A stretch of DNA of 64,000 nucleotides, from contig NZ_JAHSTX010000001.1 in NCBI RefSeq assembly GCF_019145375.1, positions 905,001-969,000 of the forward strand, in the 5' to 3' direction. The notes beneath the pieces were generated by a model. That model was not told where the DNA came from. It saw only the letters and a program-made list of their open reading frames with translations, and ran no database searches. How positions within the stretch are numbered: position 1 is the first letter of the stretch; each line of letters starts with the position of its first letter. Positions 27,712 through 35,617 of this stretch are shown here, in pieces. Both the position numbers and the translations under genes were made by a program. This DNA comes from Pseudomonas triticicola (GTDB lineage Bacteria; Pseudomonadota; Gammaproteobacteria; Pseudomonadales; Pseudomonadaceae).

Positions 27712-28152
27712 TCATGCGACACGGCGTTCGATCAGACGATCAGAACCACCCTCGGCAACACGGCGTTCGATCAGACGATCTGAACCACCTTCAGCAACAC
27801 GGCGTTCGATCAGACGATCCGAACCACCTTCGGCAACACGGCGTTCGAGCAGACGATCCGAACCACCTTCGGCAACGCGGCGTTCGAGCAGACGGTCCGA
27901 ACCACCTTCGGCAACACGGCGTTCGATCAGACGATCCGAACCACCTTCGGCAACGCGGCGTTCGATCAGACGATCCGAACCACCTTCGGCAACACGGCGT
28001 TCGATCAGACGATCTGAACCGCCTTCAGCCAGACGGCTTTCGATCAGCTTGTCCGAGCCGCCTTCAGCGACCAGGGTGTGAGCAGGCGTTACTGCAAAAG
28101 CGTTAACTGCGAAAACCGAGAAAGCGATGCCGAGAAGGGTTTGGCGTTTCAT
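27712..28152 (-). CDS. Secreted protein made of nine 13-residue tandem repeats
   Basis: The 146 residues have a signal peptide (MKRQTLLGIAFSVFAVNAFA), a seven-residue spacer, nine copies of VAEGGSDRLIERR and a final VA. The first unit is the most diverged (DKLIESR) and the second begins with Leu. Units 5 and 6 have LL for LI. Each unit ends in a dibasic Arg-Arg except the first. No known domain was recognised. Pseudomonas proteins of this kind are sometimes named phage infection protein, without evidence here. It follows the chorismate mutase gene on the same strand, 124 bases on. Repeat number is likely to vary among strains. Confidence 0.85.
   Translation of the reverse strand: MKRQTLLGIAFSVFAVNAFAVTPAHTLVAEGGSDKLIESRLAEGGSDRLIERRVAEGGSDRLIERRVAEGGSDRLIERRVAEGGSDRLLERRVAEGGSDRLLERRVAEGGSDRLIERRVAEGGSDRLIERRVAEGGSDRLIERRVA
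27721..28071. repeat. 39-bp tandem repeat array, nine units
   Basis: Nine head-to-tail 39-bp units read on the plus strand as ACGGCGTTCGATCAGACGAT followed by YNGAACCACCTTCGGCAAC, with few differences except in the last unit (near 28035-28071). The period is a multiple of three, so all frames on both strands stay open and create false plus-strand open frames. No spacers, so it is not a CRISPR array. Confidence 0.95.
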
Positions 28153-28276
28153 GATCGTGTGCTCCAGGAAGTTGTTTGTTTGTCTGGAGCCGATGTTACG
28201 CCGCGCAGTTTTTATGAGAACTTCATTGACGTGATGGTGAACATCGACGCCGATGATGTTTGCCAGGAGCGGTGAT

Positions 28277-28846
28277 TCAGAGCGCTTTCGCCCGGATGCA
28301 CAACTCGCCGCTGGCACGAATCAGCGCCAGGTCATGCAGCGAATCGGCGGCCAGACCGTTGCGGACATCGGCCAGCCACGCTGGGCAATTCGGATCCTGG
28401 CGATAGGGCGCGAAGGCGGCGTACTGCTGCAACAAGCGCTTTTGCAGTTCATCCAGGCGCGGGCGGATCTGTTTGCCCAGATCCGGACGCGGTGTGTCCG
28501 GTGCAGCACCTGCCGCTTGCCATTGCGCGAGCAGACCGTATTGCACCAGTTTGTTCGCTTCCATCTGTGCGGCGATCAGTTGCGCGACGTCGTTCGGATC
28601 GAGTTTGTGTTCGGTGGCCAGAGTTCGGGCATTGGCGATGACCTGCGCCTCACGCGGGCTGTCCTGGATCGGCTTGCCGCTGTCCCACTTGGTCAACGCA
28701 ACCAGATCACCGATGCTCAGGCGTTCATTCAAAGTGGCCAGTAGCGGTTTCAACGAAGCAGGCGCCGCTGCGGGTGCGGCTGCCTGCGCGTAGACGGCCG
28801 ACAGAGCGAGGAGGGAGCCAAGCAGAAAATTTGCAACGTTACGCAT
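28277..28846 (-). CDS. aroQ: Periplasmic chorismate mutase (AroQ gamma class)
   Basis: Converts chorismate to prephenate outside the cytoplasm. The 189-residue precursor has a signal peptide ending near VYAQA and an all-helical domain with the AroQ residues: LLATLNERLSIGDLVALTKW, then GKPIQDSPREAQVIANAR. Two cysteines (DPNCPAWL and GELCIRAKAL) may form the disulfide typical of the secreted gamma class. The start is the ATG at 28846. The physiological role of the exported form is not established. Confidence 0.9.
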   Translation of the reverse strand: MRNVANFLLGSLLALSAVYAQAAAPAAAPASLKPLLATLNERLSIGDLVALTKWDSGKPIQDSPREAQVIANARTLATEHKLDPNDVAQLIAAQMEANKLVQYGLLAQWQAAGAAPDTPRPDLGKQIRPRLDELQKRLLQQYAAFAPYRQDPNCPAWLADVRNGLAADSLHDLALIRASGELCIRAKAL

Positions 28847-29029
28847 GAACCGAGCCTCAATAGTACGTGTCGACAGAGTCGCTGATTTACCACAGCCGCA
28901 ACACTGACACAAAGTGATGCACGGCATTTACACAAATGCAAAACAGACAATCAACACCGTCTGGAAATGTTGATTGCACGCTGCACGCAACTCACCGAAG
29001 CTATCGTCAATCAGGCTGCCGCCGTCGAG

Positions 29030-30403
29030 ATGGACCTCCATTCAATGCAAAGCGCCACCTTCGCCAAACCGCTCTGGCAAACCTATCTGCTGTTTCTCGC
29101 GCCGATGGTGCTGTCGAACTTCCTGCAATCGATGTCCGGGACGGTCAACAGCATCTACATCGGCCAGATGCTCGGCACTCAAGCGCTGGCGGCAGTGTCC
29201 GGCATGTTTCCTGTCGTATTCTTTTTCATCGCCCTGGTCATCGGCCTCGGCGCTGGCGCGGGCGTGTTGATCGGCCAGGCGTGGGGCGCGCGCGAAACGC
29301 ACATGGTCAAGGCGATTGCCGGAGCGACGCTGCTGCTGGGTGTGTTGATCGGTCTGGTCGCGGCGGTGCTGGGCACGGTGTTTGCGCGACAGGCACTGAC
29401 GGGGTTGGGCACGCCGGCGGATGTACTCGACGACGCGGTGGCCTACGCCCACGTCATGTTGTGGATCCTGCCGTCGTTGCTGGTATTTGTGCTGTTCACC
29501 CAATTGCTGCGTGGTGTCAGCGATACGCTGTCACCACTGCTCGCGCTGATCGTCTCCACCGCCGTGGGGCTGGCGCTGACGCCGGCGTTGATTCGCGGCT
29601 GGCTGGGTTTGCCGCCATTGGGCATTCAGAGCGCGGCGTATGCCGGGCTGGCGGGGAATCTTTCGGCAATGGCGTGGCTGGCCTGGCGGCTGATCCGCAA
29701 GGGGCATCCGCTGGCGCCGGATCGAGAGTTTTTCGCCGCGCTGCGACTGGATCGGGTCATTCTCGGCAAGGTCCTGCGCATCGGCCTGCCCACCGGGGTA
29801 CAGATGATCGTGCTGTCGTTATCGGAGCTGGTGATCCTGGCACTGGTCAACCAGCACGGCTCGCAAGCGACGGCGGCGTATGGCGCAGTAACGCAGATCG
29901 TCAACTATGTGCAGTTTCCAGCGCTGTCGATTGCGATCACCGCGTCGATCCTTGGTGCCCAGGCGATCGGCTCCGGGGATCTGCAACGCATGGGGCCGAT
30001 CCTGCGCACCGGGCTGTTGATCAATGTGTGCTTGACCGGTGGCCTGATTGTGCTGGGTTATCTGTTATCGCACTGGTTGCTGGGCCTGTTCCTGACCGAG
30101 GACTCGACCCGGGCGATGGCCGAGCATCTGTTGCACATCATGCTCTGGAGCCTGTTGGTGTTCGGTTTCCAGGCCATCATCGGCGGGATCATGCGCGCCA
30201 GCGGCACCGTCCTGGTGCCGGTGGTCATTTCGATTGTCTGCGTGGTCGGCGTGCAGTTGCCGGCGGCATACTGGCTCGACGGGCAGTTCGGTTTGCAGGG
30301 GGTGTGGATGGCGTTTCCGGTTGCCTACCTGGGGATGCTGATCTTGCAGACCCTGTATTACAAATTGGTGTGGAAGCATCAGAAGATAGAACGATTGGTA
30401 TAA
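29030..30403 (+). CDS. MATE family efflux transporter
   Basis: A twelve-span Na+- or H+-driven multidrug exporter of about 457 residues. The first repeat has FLAPMVLSNFLQSMSGTVNSIYIGQMLG and the second IGLPTGVQMIVLSLSELVIL with MRASGTVLVPVVIS near the end; positions read from the sequence at 29080 and 29780. The frame opens at 28967, but the ATG at 29030 sits closer to the conserved start. A histidine kinase or regulator is not adjacent. Substrates unknown. Confidence 0.9.
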   Translation: MDLHSMQSATFAKPLWQTYLLFLAPMVLSNFLQSMSGTVNSIYIGQMLGTQALAAVSGMFPVVFFFIALVIGLGAGAGVLIGQAWGARETHMVKAIAGATLLLGVLIGLVAAVLGTVFARQALTGLGTPADVLDDAVAYAHVMLWILPSLLVFVLFTQLLRGVSDTLSPLLALIVSTAVGLALTPALIRGWLGLPPLGIQSAAYAGLAGNLSAMAWLAWRLIRKGHPLAPDREFFAALRLDRVILGKVLRIGLPTGVQMIVLSLSELVILALVNQHGSQATAAYGAVTQIVNYVQFPALSIAITASILGAQAIGSGDLQRMGPILRTGLLINVCLTGGLIVLGYLLSHWLLGLFLTEDSTRAMAEHLLHIMLWSLLVFGFQAIIGGIMRASGTVLVPVVISIVCVVGVQLPAAYWLDGQFGLQGVWMAFPVAYLGMLILQTLYYKLVWKHQKIERLV

Positions 30404-30482
30404 GAGCAGCTATTGAGGGCAAACATTTCTCTGTTCCCCGAGACGAAAGCATCGTAGCGTATGCGCCCACAACAATAAGGGA

Positions 30483-31523
30483 ATGACGAGGGTTCAAGTG
30501 GGAGTTTTTCGACTGCTGTTGGCGGTGTTGGTCGCTGTATCTCATATGGGCAAAAAGTTCGCCGGACTGAATCCTGGTGTGATCGCCGTCATTTCGTTCC
30601 TGATCATCAGTGGATTCGTCATGGCTTCGCTCATCGAGCGAAATTACCGTGAGCCGAGGAAGATCGGTCTGTTCTATATCGACAGGGCTCTGAGGTTGTA
30701 TCCGCAATTTCTGGTCTACTTCGTCGCCTCGTGTCTGGTTATTCATTTTCTGTTGCCCGGTACGCCCCAAGCGGCTGAGCTGACATGGAAAACCCTGTCC
30801 ACCAGTTTGCTCATGTTACCGCTTGGCTATTACATGTTCGGCGTCGGCGGGACCGAGATCCTGCCACCTGGCTGGTCGCTGGGGCTGGAAATGAGTTTTT
30901 ATCTGTTGATCCCGTTTCTGCTGATTTTCAAGGCGCAGGGTGTCGCCTTTGCTGTCTCGGTCGGGATTTTTTTGTTGGCGTGCCTTGGCTTTATCAATAC
31001 CGACATCTATGGATATCGTCTGCTGCCGGGCGTGTTGTTCATTTTCCTGTGCGGCTGTTATCTGTACCAACGCAATATCAGAGCAATGGTCGTTGTCACC
31101 GGCACAGCCGTTGCGGCGGGACTGATGTTTCTAGCGATCATGGTCGGATGGATTGAGCGTCGTCCGTTCAATGCCGAAGTCACTCTCGGTATCGCCGTGG
31201 GCATTCCCCTGGTCTACCTGTTGACCAAACTCAAGTTCCACCGGATGGACGAGTTCCTGGGCAATATCAGTTATGGCGTGTTTCTCAACCACTTTGTGGT
31301 GATGTATCTACTGCGAGGTTTTTGGCCCGTCGCGTATGACGCCCACGTTGTAGGAGCGGTGCTGGCGTTGTCATTTTTCTGCAGTGGCCTGACGTATTAC
31401 TGCGTCGAGCGTCCGGCGCTGAAGTTGCGACACCACCTGCGCGGCAGGGCGAAGGAAAGGCCGGTTCAACCGGATAGCGCCGAGAAAATTGCATCTCCTG
31501 TGGGTGAGCGTGAACTGGCATAA
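30483..31523 (+). CDS. Membrane acyltransferase (acyltransferase 3/OafA-like)
   Basis: Acyltransferase-3 proteins add acetyl or other acyl groups to surface sugars or lipids. The 346 residues contain about ten hydrophobic segments, LAVLVAVSHMGKKFAG near the start with the conserved His, YIDRALRLYPQFLVYF near residue 63, and LGLEMSFYLLIPFLL near residue 140. The start may be ATG 30483 or GTG 30498, the latter with GAGGG upstream. A few codons are less GC-rich than in neighbours, which hints at acquisition but is weak. Confidence 0.85.
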   Translation: MTRVQVGVFRLLLAVLVAVSHMGKKFAGLNPGVIAVISFLIISGFVMASLIERNYREPRKIGLFYIDRALRLYPQFLVYFVASCLVIHFLLPGTPQAAELTWKTLSTSLLMLPLGYYMFGVGGTEILPPGWSLGLEMSFYLLIPFLLIFKAQGVAFAVSVGIFLLACLGFINTDIYGYRLLPGVLFIFLCGCYLYQRNIRAMVVVTGTAVAAGLMFLAIMVGWIERRPFNAEVTLGIAVGIPLVYLLTKLKFHRMDEFLGNISYGVFLNHFVVMYLLRGFWPVAYDAHVVGAVLALSFFCSGLTYYCVERPALKLRHHLRGRAKERPVQPDSAEKIASPVGERELA

Positions 31524-31585
31524 CGCTCTGCTGTTTGCTTAAGTCAACCAAGGCCCTCGACGACACACGCCGCCAGGAGAATGTC

Positions 31586-32143
31586 ATGACGTTGCGATTG
31601 CTGCTGTTTGCCGCGTTTACATCGTGCGTCATGGTCGGTGCGCAGGCCGCTGAATACAACCGGGTCAACACCAGCGCCAGCCAGATCAGTTTCACCTATC
31701 AGCAGATGGGCTCGCGAATGTACGGCACCTTCGGCAAGTTCGAGGCGACGCTGGACTTCGATACCGACGACCTCGGCAAAGCCCAAACCACGCTGCATAT
31801 CGATCTCGCCAGCATTGATGCCGGCAGCGAGGACGCCAATACCGAACTGGTAAAACCGGCGTGGTTCGATACTGAAAAATTCCCGCTCGCGGTATTCAAG
31901 TCCTGCCGTTTCACCCAGGTGGCCGAGCATCGTTACCAAGTCGCCGGTCAGCTCACGCTCAAGGGCATCACTCGCGAGGTCGAGGTGCCGGTGCAGTTGA
32001 AACCGGACAACGCCATCGGCATCTTCGACGGTGAGCTGGTGCTCAATCGAGAGGAGTTCGGCCTCGGCGCAGGGGAGTGGGCTGACAGCGTGGTGTCGAG
32101 GGACATCAACATCAAATTCAGGGTGGTGGCGCCACAACAGTGA
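31586..32143 (+). CDS. YceI family periplasmic protein
   Basis: YceI proteins form a lipocalin-like barrel that binds isoprenoid-type lipids. The 185-residue precursor has a signal peptide ending VGAQA, then SASQISFTYQQMGSRMYGTF, AWFDTEKFPLAVFKSCRFT and GQLTLKGITREVEVPV, which is the family pattern. AGGAGA lies six bases before ATG 31586, which decides the start. Confidence 0.93.
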   Translation: MTLRLLLFAAFTSCVMVGAQAAEYNRVNTSASQISFTYQQMGSRMYGTFGKFEATLDFDTDDLGKAQTTLHIDLASIDAGSEDANTELVKPAWFDTEKFPLAVFKSCRFTQVAEHRYQVAGQLTLKGITREVEVPVQLKPDNAIGIFDGELVLNREEFGLGAGEWADSVVSRDINIKFRVVAPQQ

Positions 32144-32231
32144 CGGTTCAATAGATCCGGCCACGGTATGATGTCGCGGTTCGTCGACGGCTCTGATCAT
32201 CGGCAACGTTTTTTATCGCCGGAGTTTGCCC

Positions 32232-32918
32232 ATGCCACGCATCACCCACTACACCTCCCCATGCCCGGAAAGCGTCAACAGCCAGATCCTGCAAATGGTC
32301 GTCGATTACCTGACCGACATCAGTGCGGTCGGCCTCGGTCCAAGCAATCTGCTGTACAACGTTTATCAGTACGCGGTCGGTTATGAGGTGCATCTGTACC
32401 TTGAGGCGTTGAACGGGCAGAAGGGCACCGAGGTGGAATTGCTGGTGGCCACCGATGATGAGGATCCGGAGCAGGTCATCGGATTCCTCATCTGTCTCCC
32501 GGTGCAGGGCGACTGGGAGGCGTGCAGCGTCGCCTACATGGCAGTGCGTGAAGGCCATCGGCGTCAAGGTGTGGCGCGGGCGCTGCTCGCGGACATGGTC
32601 GGGCGCTATCCGCATGCGGAACTGGCCTGCAGCATTGGCAAGGTGCCGTATTTCGAGGCACTGGGTTTTGAAGTGATCGGCCAGCGCGAAACCCAGGTGC
32701 TGATGAGCACGCGGCATTACCGCAGCAACGGCCTGCGCGGGTTCATCGACACCACGCCGATCTATCGCTCGCTGGAAGTGCAGCAGATTCACACCTATCT
32801 GCTGCAGAAGAACGGCAAGCGCGCGATGCTCGATGCGGAAAAACAACGCGATCGCCATCTGGACCAGACCAGCCGCCACGTAGAAGAATTTGTCCGTCAG
32901 CGCCTGACCCTGCACTGA
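32232..32918 (+). CDS. GNAT family acetyltransferase
   Basis: The 228-residue protein has an acetyl-CoA loop VREGHRRQGVARALLADMVG near residue 108 and YFEALGFEVIGQRETQ after it. The C-terminal 60 residues, ending ETSRHVEEF-type helical sequence, are an extra helical tail. The ATG at 32232 with GGAG upstream was chosen over a TTG two codons before. Substrate unknown. Confidence 0.85.
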   Translation: MPRITHYTSPCPESVNSQILQMVVDYLTDISAVGLGPSNLLYNVYQYAVGYEVHLYLEALNGQKGTEVELLVATDDEDPEQVIGFLICLPVQGDWEACSVAYMAVREGHRRQGVARALLADMVGRYPHAELACSIGKVPYFEALGFEVIGQRETQVLMSTRHYRSNGLRGFIDTTPIYRSLEVQQIHTYLLQKNGKRAMLDAEKQRDRHLDQTSRHVEEFVRQRLTLH

Positions 32919-32931
32919 TCGTCGGCCAATC

Positions 32932-32971
32932 AAAAGCCCTTGCTGCGCATCCCGCGGCAAGGGCTTTTTTG
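32932..32971. terminator. Bidirectional terminator
   Basis: AGCCCTTGC and GCAAGGGCT form a 9-bp stem, with AAAA before and TTTTTT after. It serves the acetyltransferase gene and the convergent DUF4442-like gene. Confidence 0.88.
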
Positions 32972-32982
32972 TGCCTGCAATC

Positions 32983-33423
32983 TCAACCGAGCTTGACGTT
33001 CATGGTGATGCGCGCGGTGAAGACTTTTTTACCCTCGCAATCGTGAATGTCGACGTTGACTACCTTGTCGCCATCACTTTGCCAATCCACACCTTCAGCG
33101 CTGGCCACAGCGGTGACGTCGGTTTTCGCCTTGGCCAGATATTCCACGGTCATGCCTTTGGGAATCCAGCGCGCGCCGGCCGGGATCGACACGTCGGTCA
33201 TCATTCCGCCGGCCAGTTCTGCCGCGTTGCACATGGCGATCGCGTGCACCGTGCCGAGGTGGTTGGTGATTTCCTTGCGAAACGGCACTTGCACGGTGGC
33301 GGCATTCGGGCGCAACTCGGAAATCAGCGGATTGATGCTGCTGAAGTACGGGGCGAACTGGCAGGCCATTTTGCTGAATGCATCCGGGCCGACGCTGTTG
33401 AACATGCTGAGAGATTGACTCAT
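32983..33423 (-). CDS. Hotdog-fold thioesterase-like protein (DUF4442)
   Basis: The 146 residues fit the DUF4442/PaaI-like hotdog fold: FAPYFSSINPLISELRPNAA, then EITNHLGTVHAIAMCNAAEL with the His-Asn region used by thioesterases, and GMTVEYLAKAKTDVTAVAS. It likely hydrolyses an acyl-CoA or only binds it. It is divergent from a TetR gene across a palindrome, so it is probably repressed by that protein. Confidence 0.87.
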   Translation of the reverse strand: MSQSLSMFNSVGPDAFSKMACQFAPYFSSINPLISELRPNAATVQVPFRKEITNHLGTVHAIAMCNAAELAGGMMTDVSIPAGARWIPKGMTVEYLAKAKTDVTAVASAEGVDWQSDGDKVVNVDIHDCEGKKVFTARITMNVKLG

Positions 33424-33455
33424 GGGAAGCCTCGCTGGGTAGTTTGCAGAATGAT

Positions 33456-33488
33456 GTTCCGTTACAGAATTATGTTCTGTAACGGAAC
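33456..33488. promoter_or_regulatory. Perfect palindrome, probable TetR operator
   Basis: GTTCCGTTACAGA and TCTGTAACGGAAC form a perfect 13-bp inverted repeat around ATTATGT, in the divergent promoter between the DUF4442-like gene and the TetR gene. A further TATTCTGTTC lies just to the right. Confidence 0.8.
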
Positions 33489-33582
33489 GGTATTCTGTTC
33501 GCGGCAAATCTGTCAACCTAGGCGCGATTTGTTCACGGGCACGTGACGCCTTTATCAACCTCCTTTTTTGGACCCGAGCAGC

Positions 33583-34203
33583 ATGGACACCGCCGATATA
33601 CTGGAACGCAGCTACCCCGGCCGCCGCGCCGAACTCAAACGCGATATCTTTCGCAAGGCCCTGAGCCTGTTCAATGAACAGGGGATCGAGGCCACCACCA
33701 TCGAAATGATCCGTGCCGAGTGCGACACCAGCGTCGGCGCGATCTATCACCATTTCGGCAACAAGGAAGGGCTGGTCGCGGCGCTGTTTTTCACCGCGCT
33801 GGAGGATCAGGCGCGTTTGCGTGATGCGTATCTGGACGCGGCCAATACCACTGAAGAAGGCGTGCAGGCGCTGGTCTTCAGTTATGTCGACTGGGTCGAG
33901 CAACAGCCGCAGTGGGCGCGTTTCCAGTACCACGCGCGGTTCGCCGTGACCAAAGGCCCGTTCAAGGACGAGCTGGCCGAGCGCAACAAGACGCGCAACC
34001 TGCGTCTGCGCCAATGGCTGACGCAATCGGGTCGCGCCGCCGAACTGCAGGATTTGCCTGCCGAGCTGCTGCCATCGCTGATCATTGGCCAAGCGGACAG
34101 CTACTGCCGAGCCTGGCTGGCAGGGCGAGTGAAAGGCAGCCCGAGCGCCTATCGCGAAGTGCTCGCGCAAGCGGCATGGCGTTCGATTCGCGTCGAGAAC
34201 TGA
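33583..34203 (+). CDS. TetR family transcriptional regulator
   Basis: The 206 residues start with a TetR helix-turn-helix (IFRKALSLFNEQGIEATTIE, then CDTSVGAIYHHFGNKEGLVA at about residues 48-67). The C-terminal helical part is the ligand-binding and dimer domain. It probably represses the divergent thioesterase-like gene and itself through the palindrome at 33456-33488. The frame begins five codons earlier, but ATG 33583 matches family starts. Confidence 0.92.
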   Translation: MDTADILERSYPGRRAELKRDIFRKALSLFNEQGIEATTIEMIRAECDTSVGAIYHHFGNKEGLVAALFFTALEDQARLRDAYLDAANTTEEGVQALVFSYVDWVEQQPQWARFQYHARFAVTKGPFKDELAERNKTRNLRLRQWLTQSGRAAELQDLPAELLPSLIIGQADSYCRAWLAGRVKGSPSAYREVLAQAAWRSIRVEN

Positions 34204-34212
34204 AATACGTAG

Positions 34213-34353
34213 ACAAAAAAGAGCCTCAAAGCTCTTTGATGGGGAGGAAGTAGAGCCCGTGAGGCTCAAGAGGCGTGTGAAGCAAAGCGTGGGCTTGATT
34301 GGGGTTCAGAACACCCACGCCTACGCAGCGCCGGATCAATCCAGTCACCGCGT
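34213..34353 (-). ncRNA. Candidate small RNA with sigma-70 promoter and terminator
   Basis: Read on the minus strand, this roughly 140-base stretch has three possible stems: GCGTGGG/CCCACGC (34287-34320), GAGCC/GGCTC near 34252-34267, and AAAGAGC/GCTCTTT (34218-34237) followed by T residues as an intrinsic terminator. Between the last two stems lies single-stranded ACTTCCTCCCCATC, complementary to Shine-Dalgarno sequences. A promoter match lies just upstream (34360-34388). It is not recognised as a named RNA and could instead be a 3' tail of the peptidase gene. Confidence 0.5.
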
Positions 34354-34359
34354 ACCTTC

Positions 34360-34388
34360 ATCCTAGGAGCGTGCAATGGACGGCTCAA
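34360..34388 (-). promoter_or_regulatory. Sigma-70-like promoter for the candidate small RNA
   Basis: On the minus strand TTGAGC (34388-34383) and TAGGAT (34365-34360) are 17 bases apart; each matches four of six consensus positions. Confidence 0.45.
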
Positions 34389-34419
34389 GTACCGCCAGTC
34401 GTCCCTGCACAATGCCGGT

Positions 34420-35544
34420 TCATGCCGGACGCGATCCCGGCCAACCGGATTTTTTCAGCGCCGCCAGAAGCGTCTGCCCATCCAGGCCCGGCACCGAATG
34501 GCCGTTGCCCTCGCTGCTGTCGCTGGCGAGCAGGGCATTGATGATCGCTTCTTCAACGGCTTCGGTCGCGGCCAGAAACAGCTCGCTGATGTGGTCGTTG
34601 TTAACCATGCGCAAACCGTCACAGGTGGCTGCGCGTTTAGCCTCGTAAGCGGCAGGCGGGACGTGATCATTGCCGGTGGCGAAGGCAATGAAGATGTCGC
34701 CGCTGTGGTCCTCGTTACCGCCGCCGGTACGCGCCAGGCCCAGGCTGGCACGCTGTGCCAGACGCGTGCATTGATGGGGCAGCAGCGGCGCATCGGTCGC
34801 CAGGCAGACGACGATCGAGCCCATGCCCGGGTGCGGCAGCGCTGCCCGCAGGAACGGTGAATCCTTCTGTTCCATATAGCGCCCGACCGGGTAACCATCG
34901 ACGCGTAATTCACTGCGAATGCCGTGGTTGGCCTGCACGATCGCGCCGACGGTCCAGCCTCCCTGGGCAGCACTCAGACGGCGCGATGCGGTGCCGATGC
35001 CACCCTTGAACTCATGGCAGATCATGCCGCTGCCACCGCCCACCGCACCTTCGCGCACCGGCCCGTCCACGGCGCCGTTCAGCGCCTCGGCGACATGCTC
35101 GGGTTTGACGTGAAAGCCGTTGATGTCATTGAGCAGTCCATCGAAGGTCTCCAGCACCACCGGCATATTCCAGTAAAGCCGCCCGTCATCCGGCTGTTGC
35201 TCACGGTCCAGCACAATCAGCGCATCCCGCACTACACCGAGGCTGTGGGTGTTGGTAAAGGCAATCGGACTGGTCAGCAGACCGGCCTCGCGAATCCATT
35301 CCAGGCCGGTCGCATCACCGTTGCCATTGAGTACATGCACGCCGGCAAAGCACGGTTGCTGGCTGGTCGAGCCTGGGCGCGGCTCGATCAGCGTGACGCC
35401 GGTGCAGATGTCACGGCCGCTGCTGCCGCGCCCGCGTACATTGCTGTGACCGACGCGCACCCCCGGCACATCGGTAATGGCGTTGAGCGGGCCGGGTTGC
35501 ATCTGGCCAATCAGGATATCGAGATCACGGGCACGCGGATTCAT
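34420..35544 (-). CDS. P1 family (DmpA-like) aminopeptidase
   Basis: Family S58 Ntn-type peptidases split themselves and release D- or beta-amino N-terminal residues. The 374 residues follow DmpA: GPLNAITDVPGVRVGHSNV at the start, GAVGGGSGMICHEFKGGIGT near residue 165, and the expected self-cleavage site between Gly and the nucleophile Ser in HPGMGSIVVCLATDAPL near residue 240. The ATG at 35544 (MNPRARDLDIL) fits the family; the frame also offers 35562. It follows a polyamine-binding-protein gene on the same strand, suggesting that the substrate is a peptide or amide taken up with it. Confidence 0.9.
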   Translation of the reverse strand: MNPRARDLDILIGQMQPGPLNAITDVPGVRVGHSNVRGRGSSGRDICTGVTLIEPRPGSTSQQPCFAGVHVLNGNGDATGLEWIREAGLLTSPIAFTNTHSLGVVRDALIVLDREQQPDDGRLYWNMPVVLETFDGLLNDINGFHVKPEHVAEALNGAVDGPVREGAVGGGSGMICHEFKGGIGTASRRLSAAQGGWTVGAIVQANHGIRSELRVDGYPVGRYMEQKDSPFLRAALPHPGMGSIVVCLATDAPLLPHQCTRLAQRASLGLARTGGGNEDHSGDIFIAFATGNDHVPPAAYEAKRAATCDGLRMVNNDHISELFLAATEAVEEAIINALLASDSSEGNGHSVPGLDGQTLLAALKKSGWPGSRPA

Positions 35545-35617
35545 AAGATTCAGTCTCTTCATTCAAAAGGTCGGGCGGCTTACCGCTCGGATGAGGCAGG
35601 CAGATTTCTTGCGCGGA

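Noticed and set aside
27721..28071. CRISPR array
   Set aside because: The 39-bp units are directly adjacent with no spacers, and they encode protein. No cas genes are present.
27686..28106. Plus-strand repeat proteins (units like RRSIRRSEPPSAT)
   Set aside because: The 39-bp period is a multiple of three, so every frame stays open. Only the minus frame has a start site, signal peptide and terminator.
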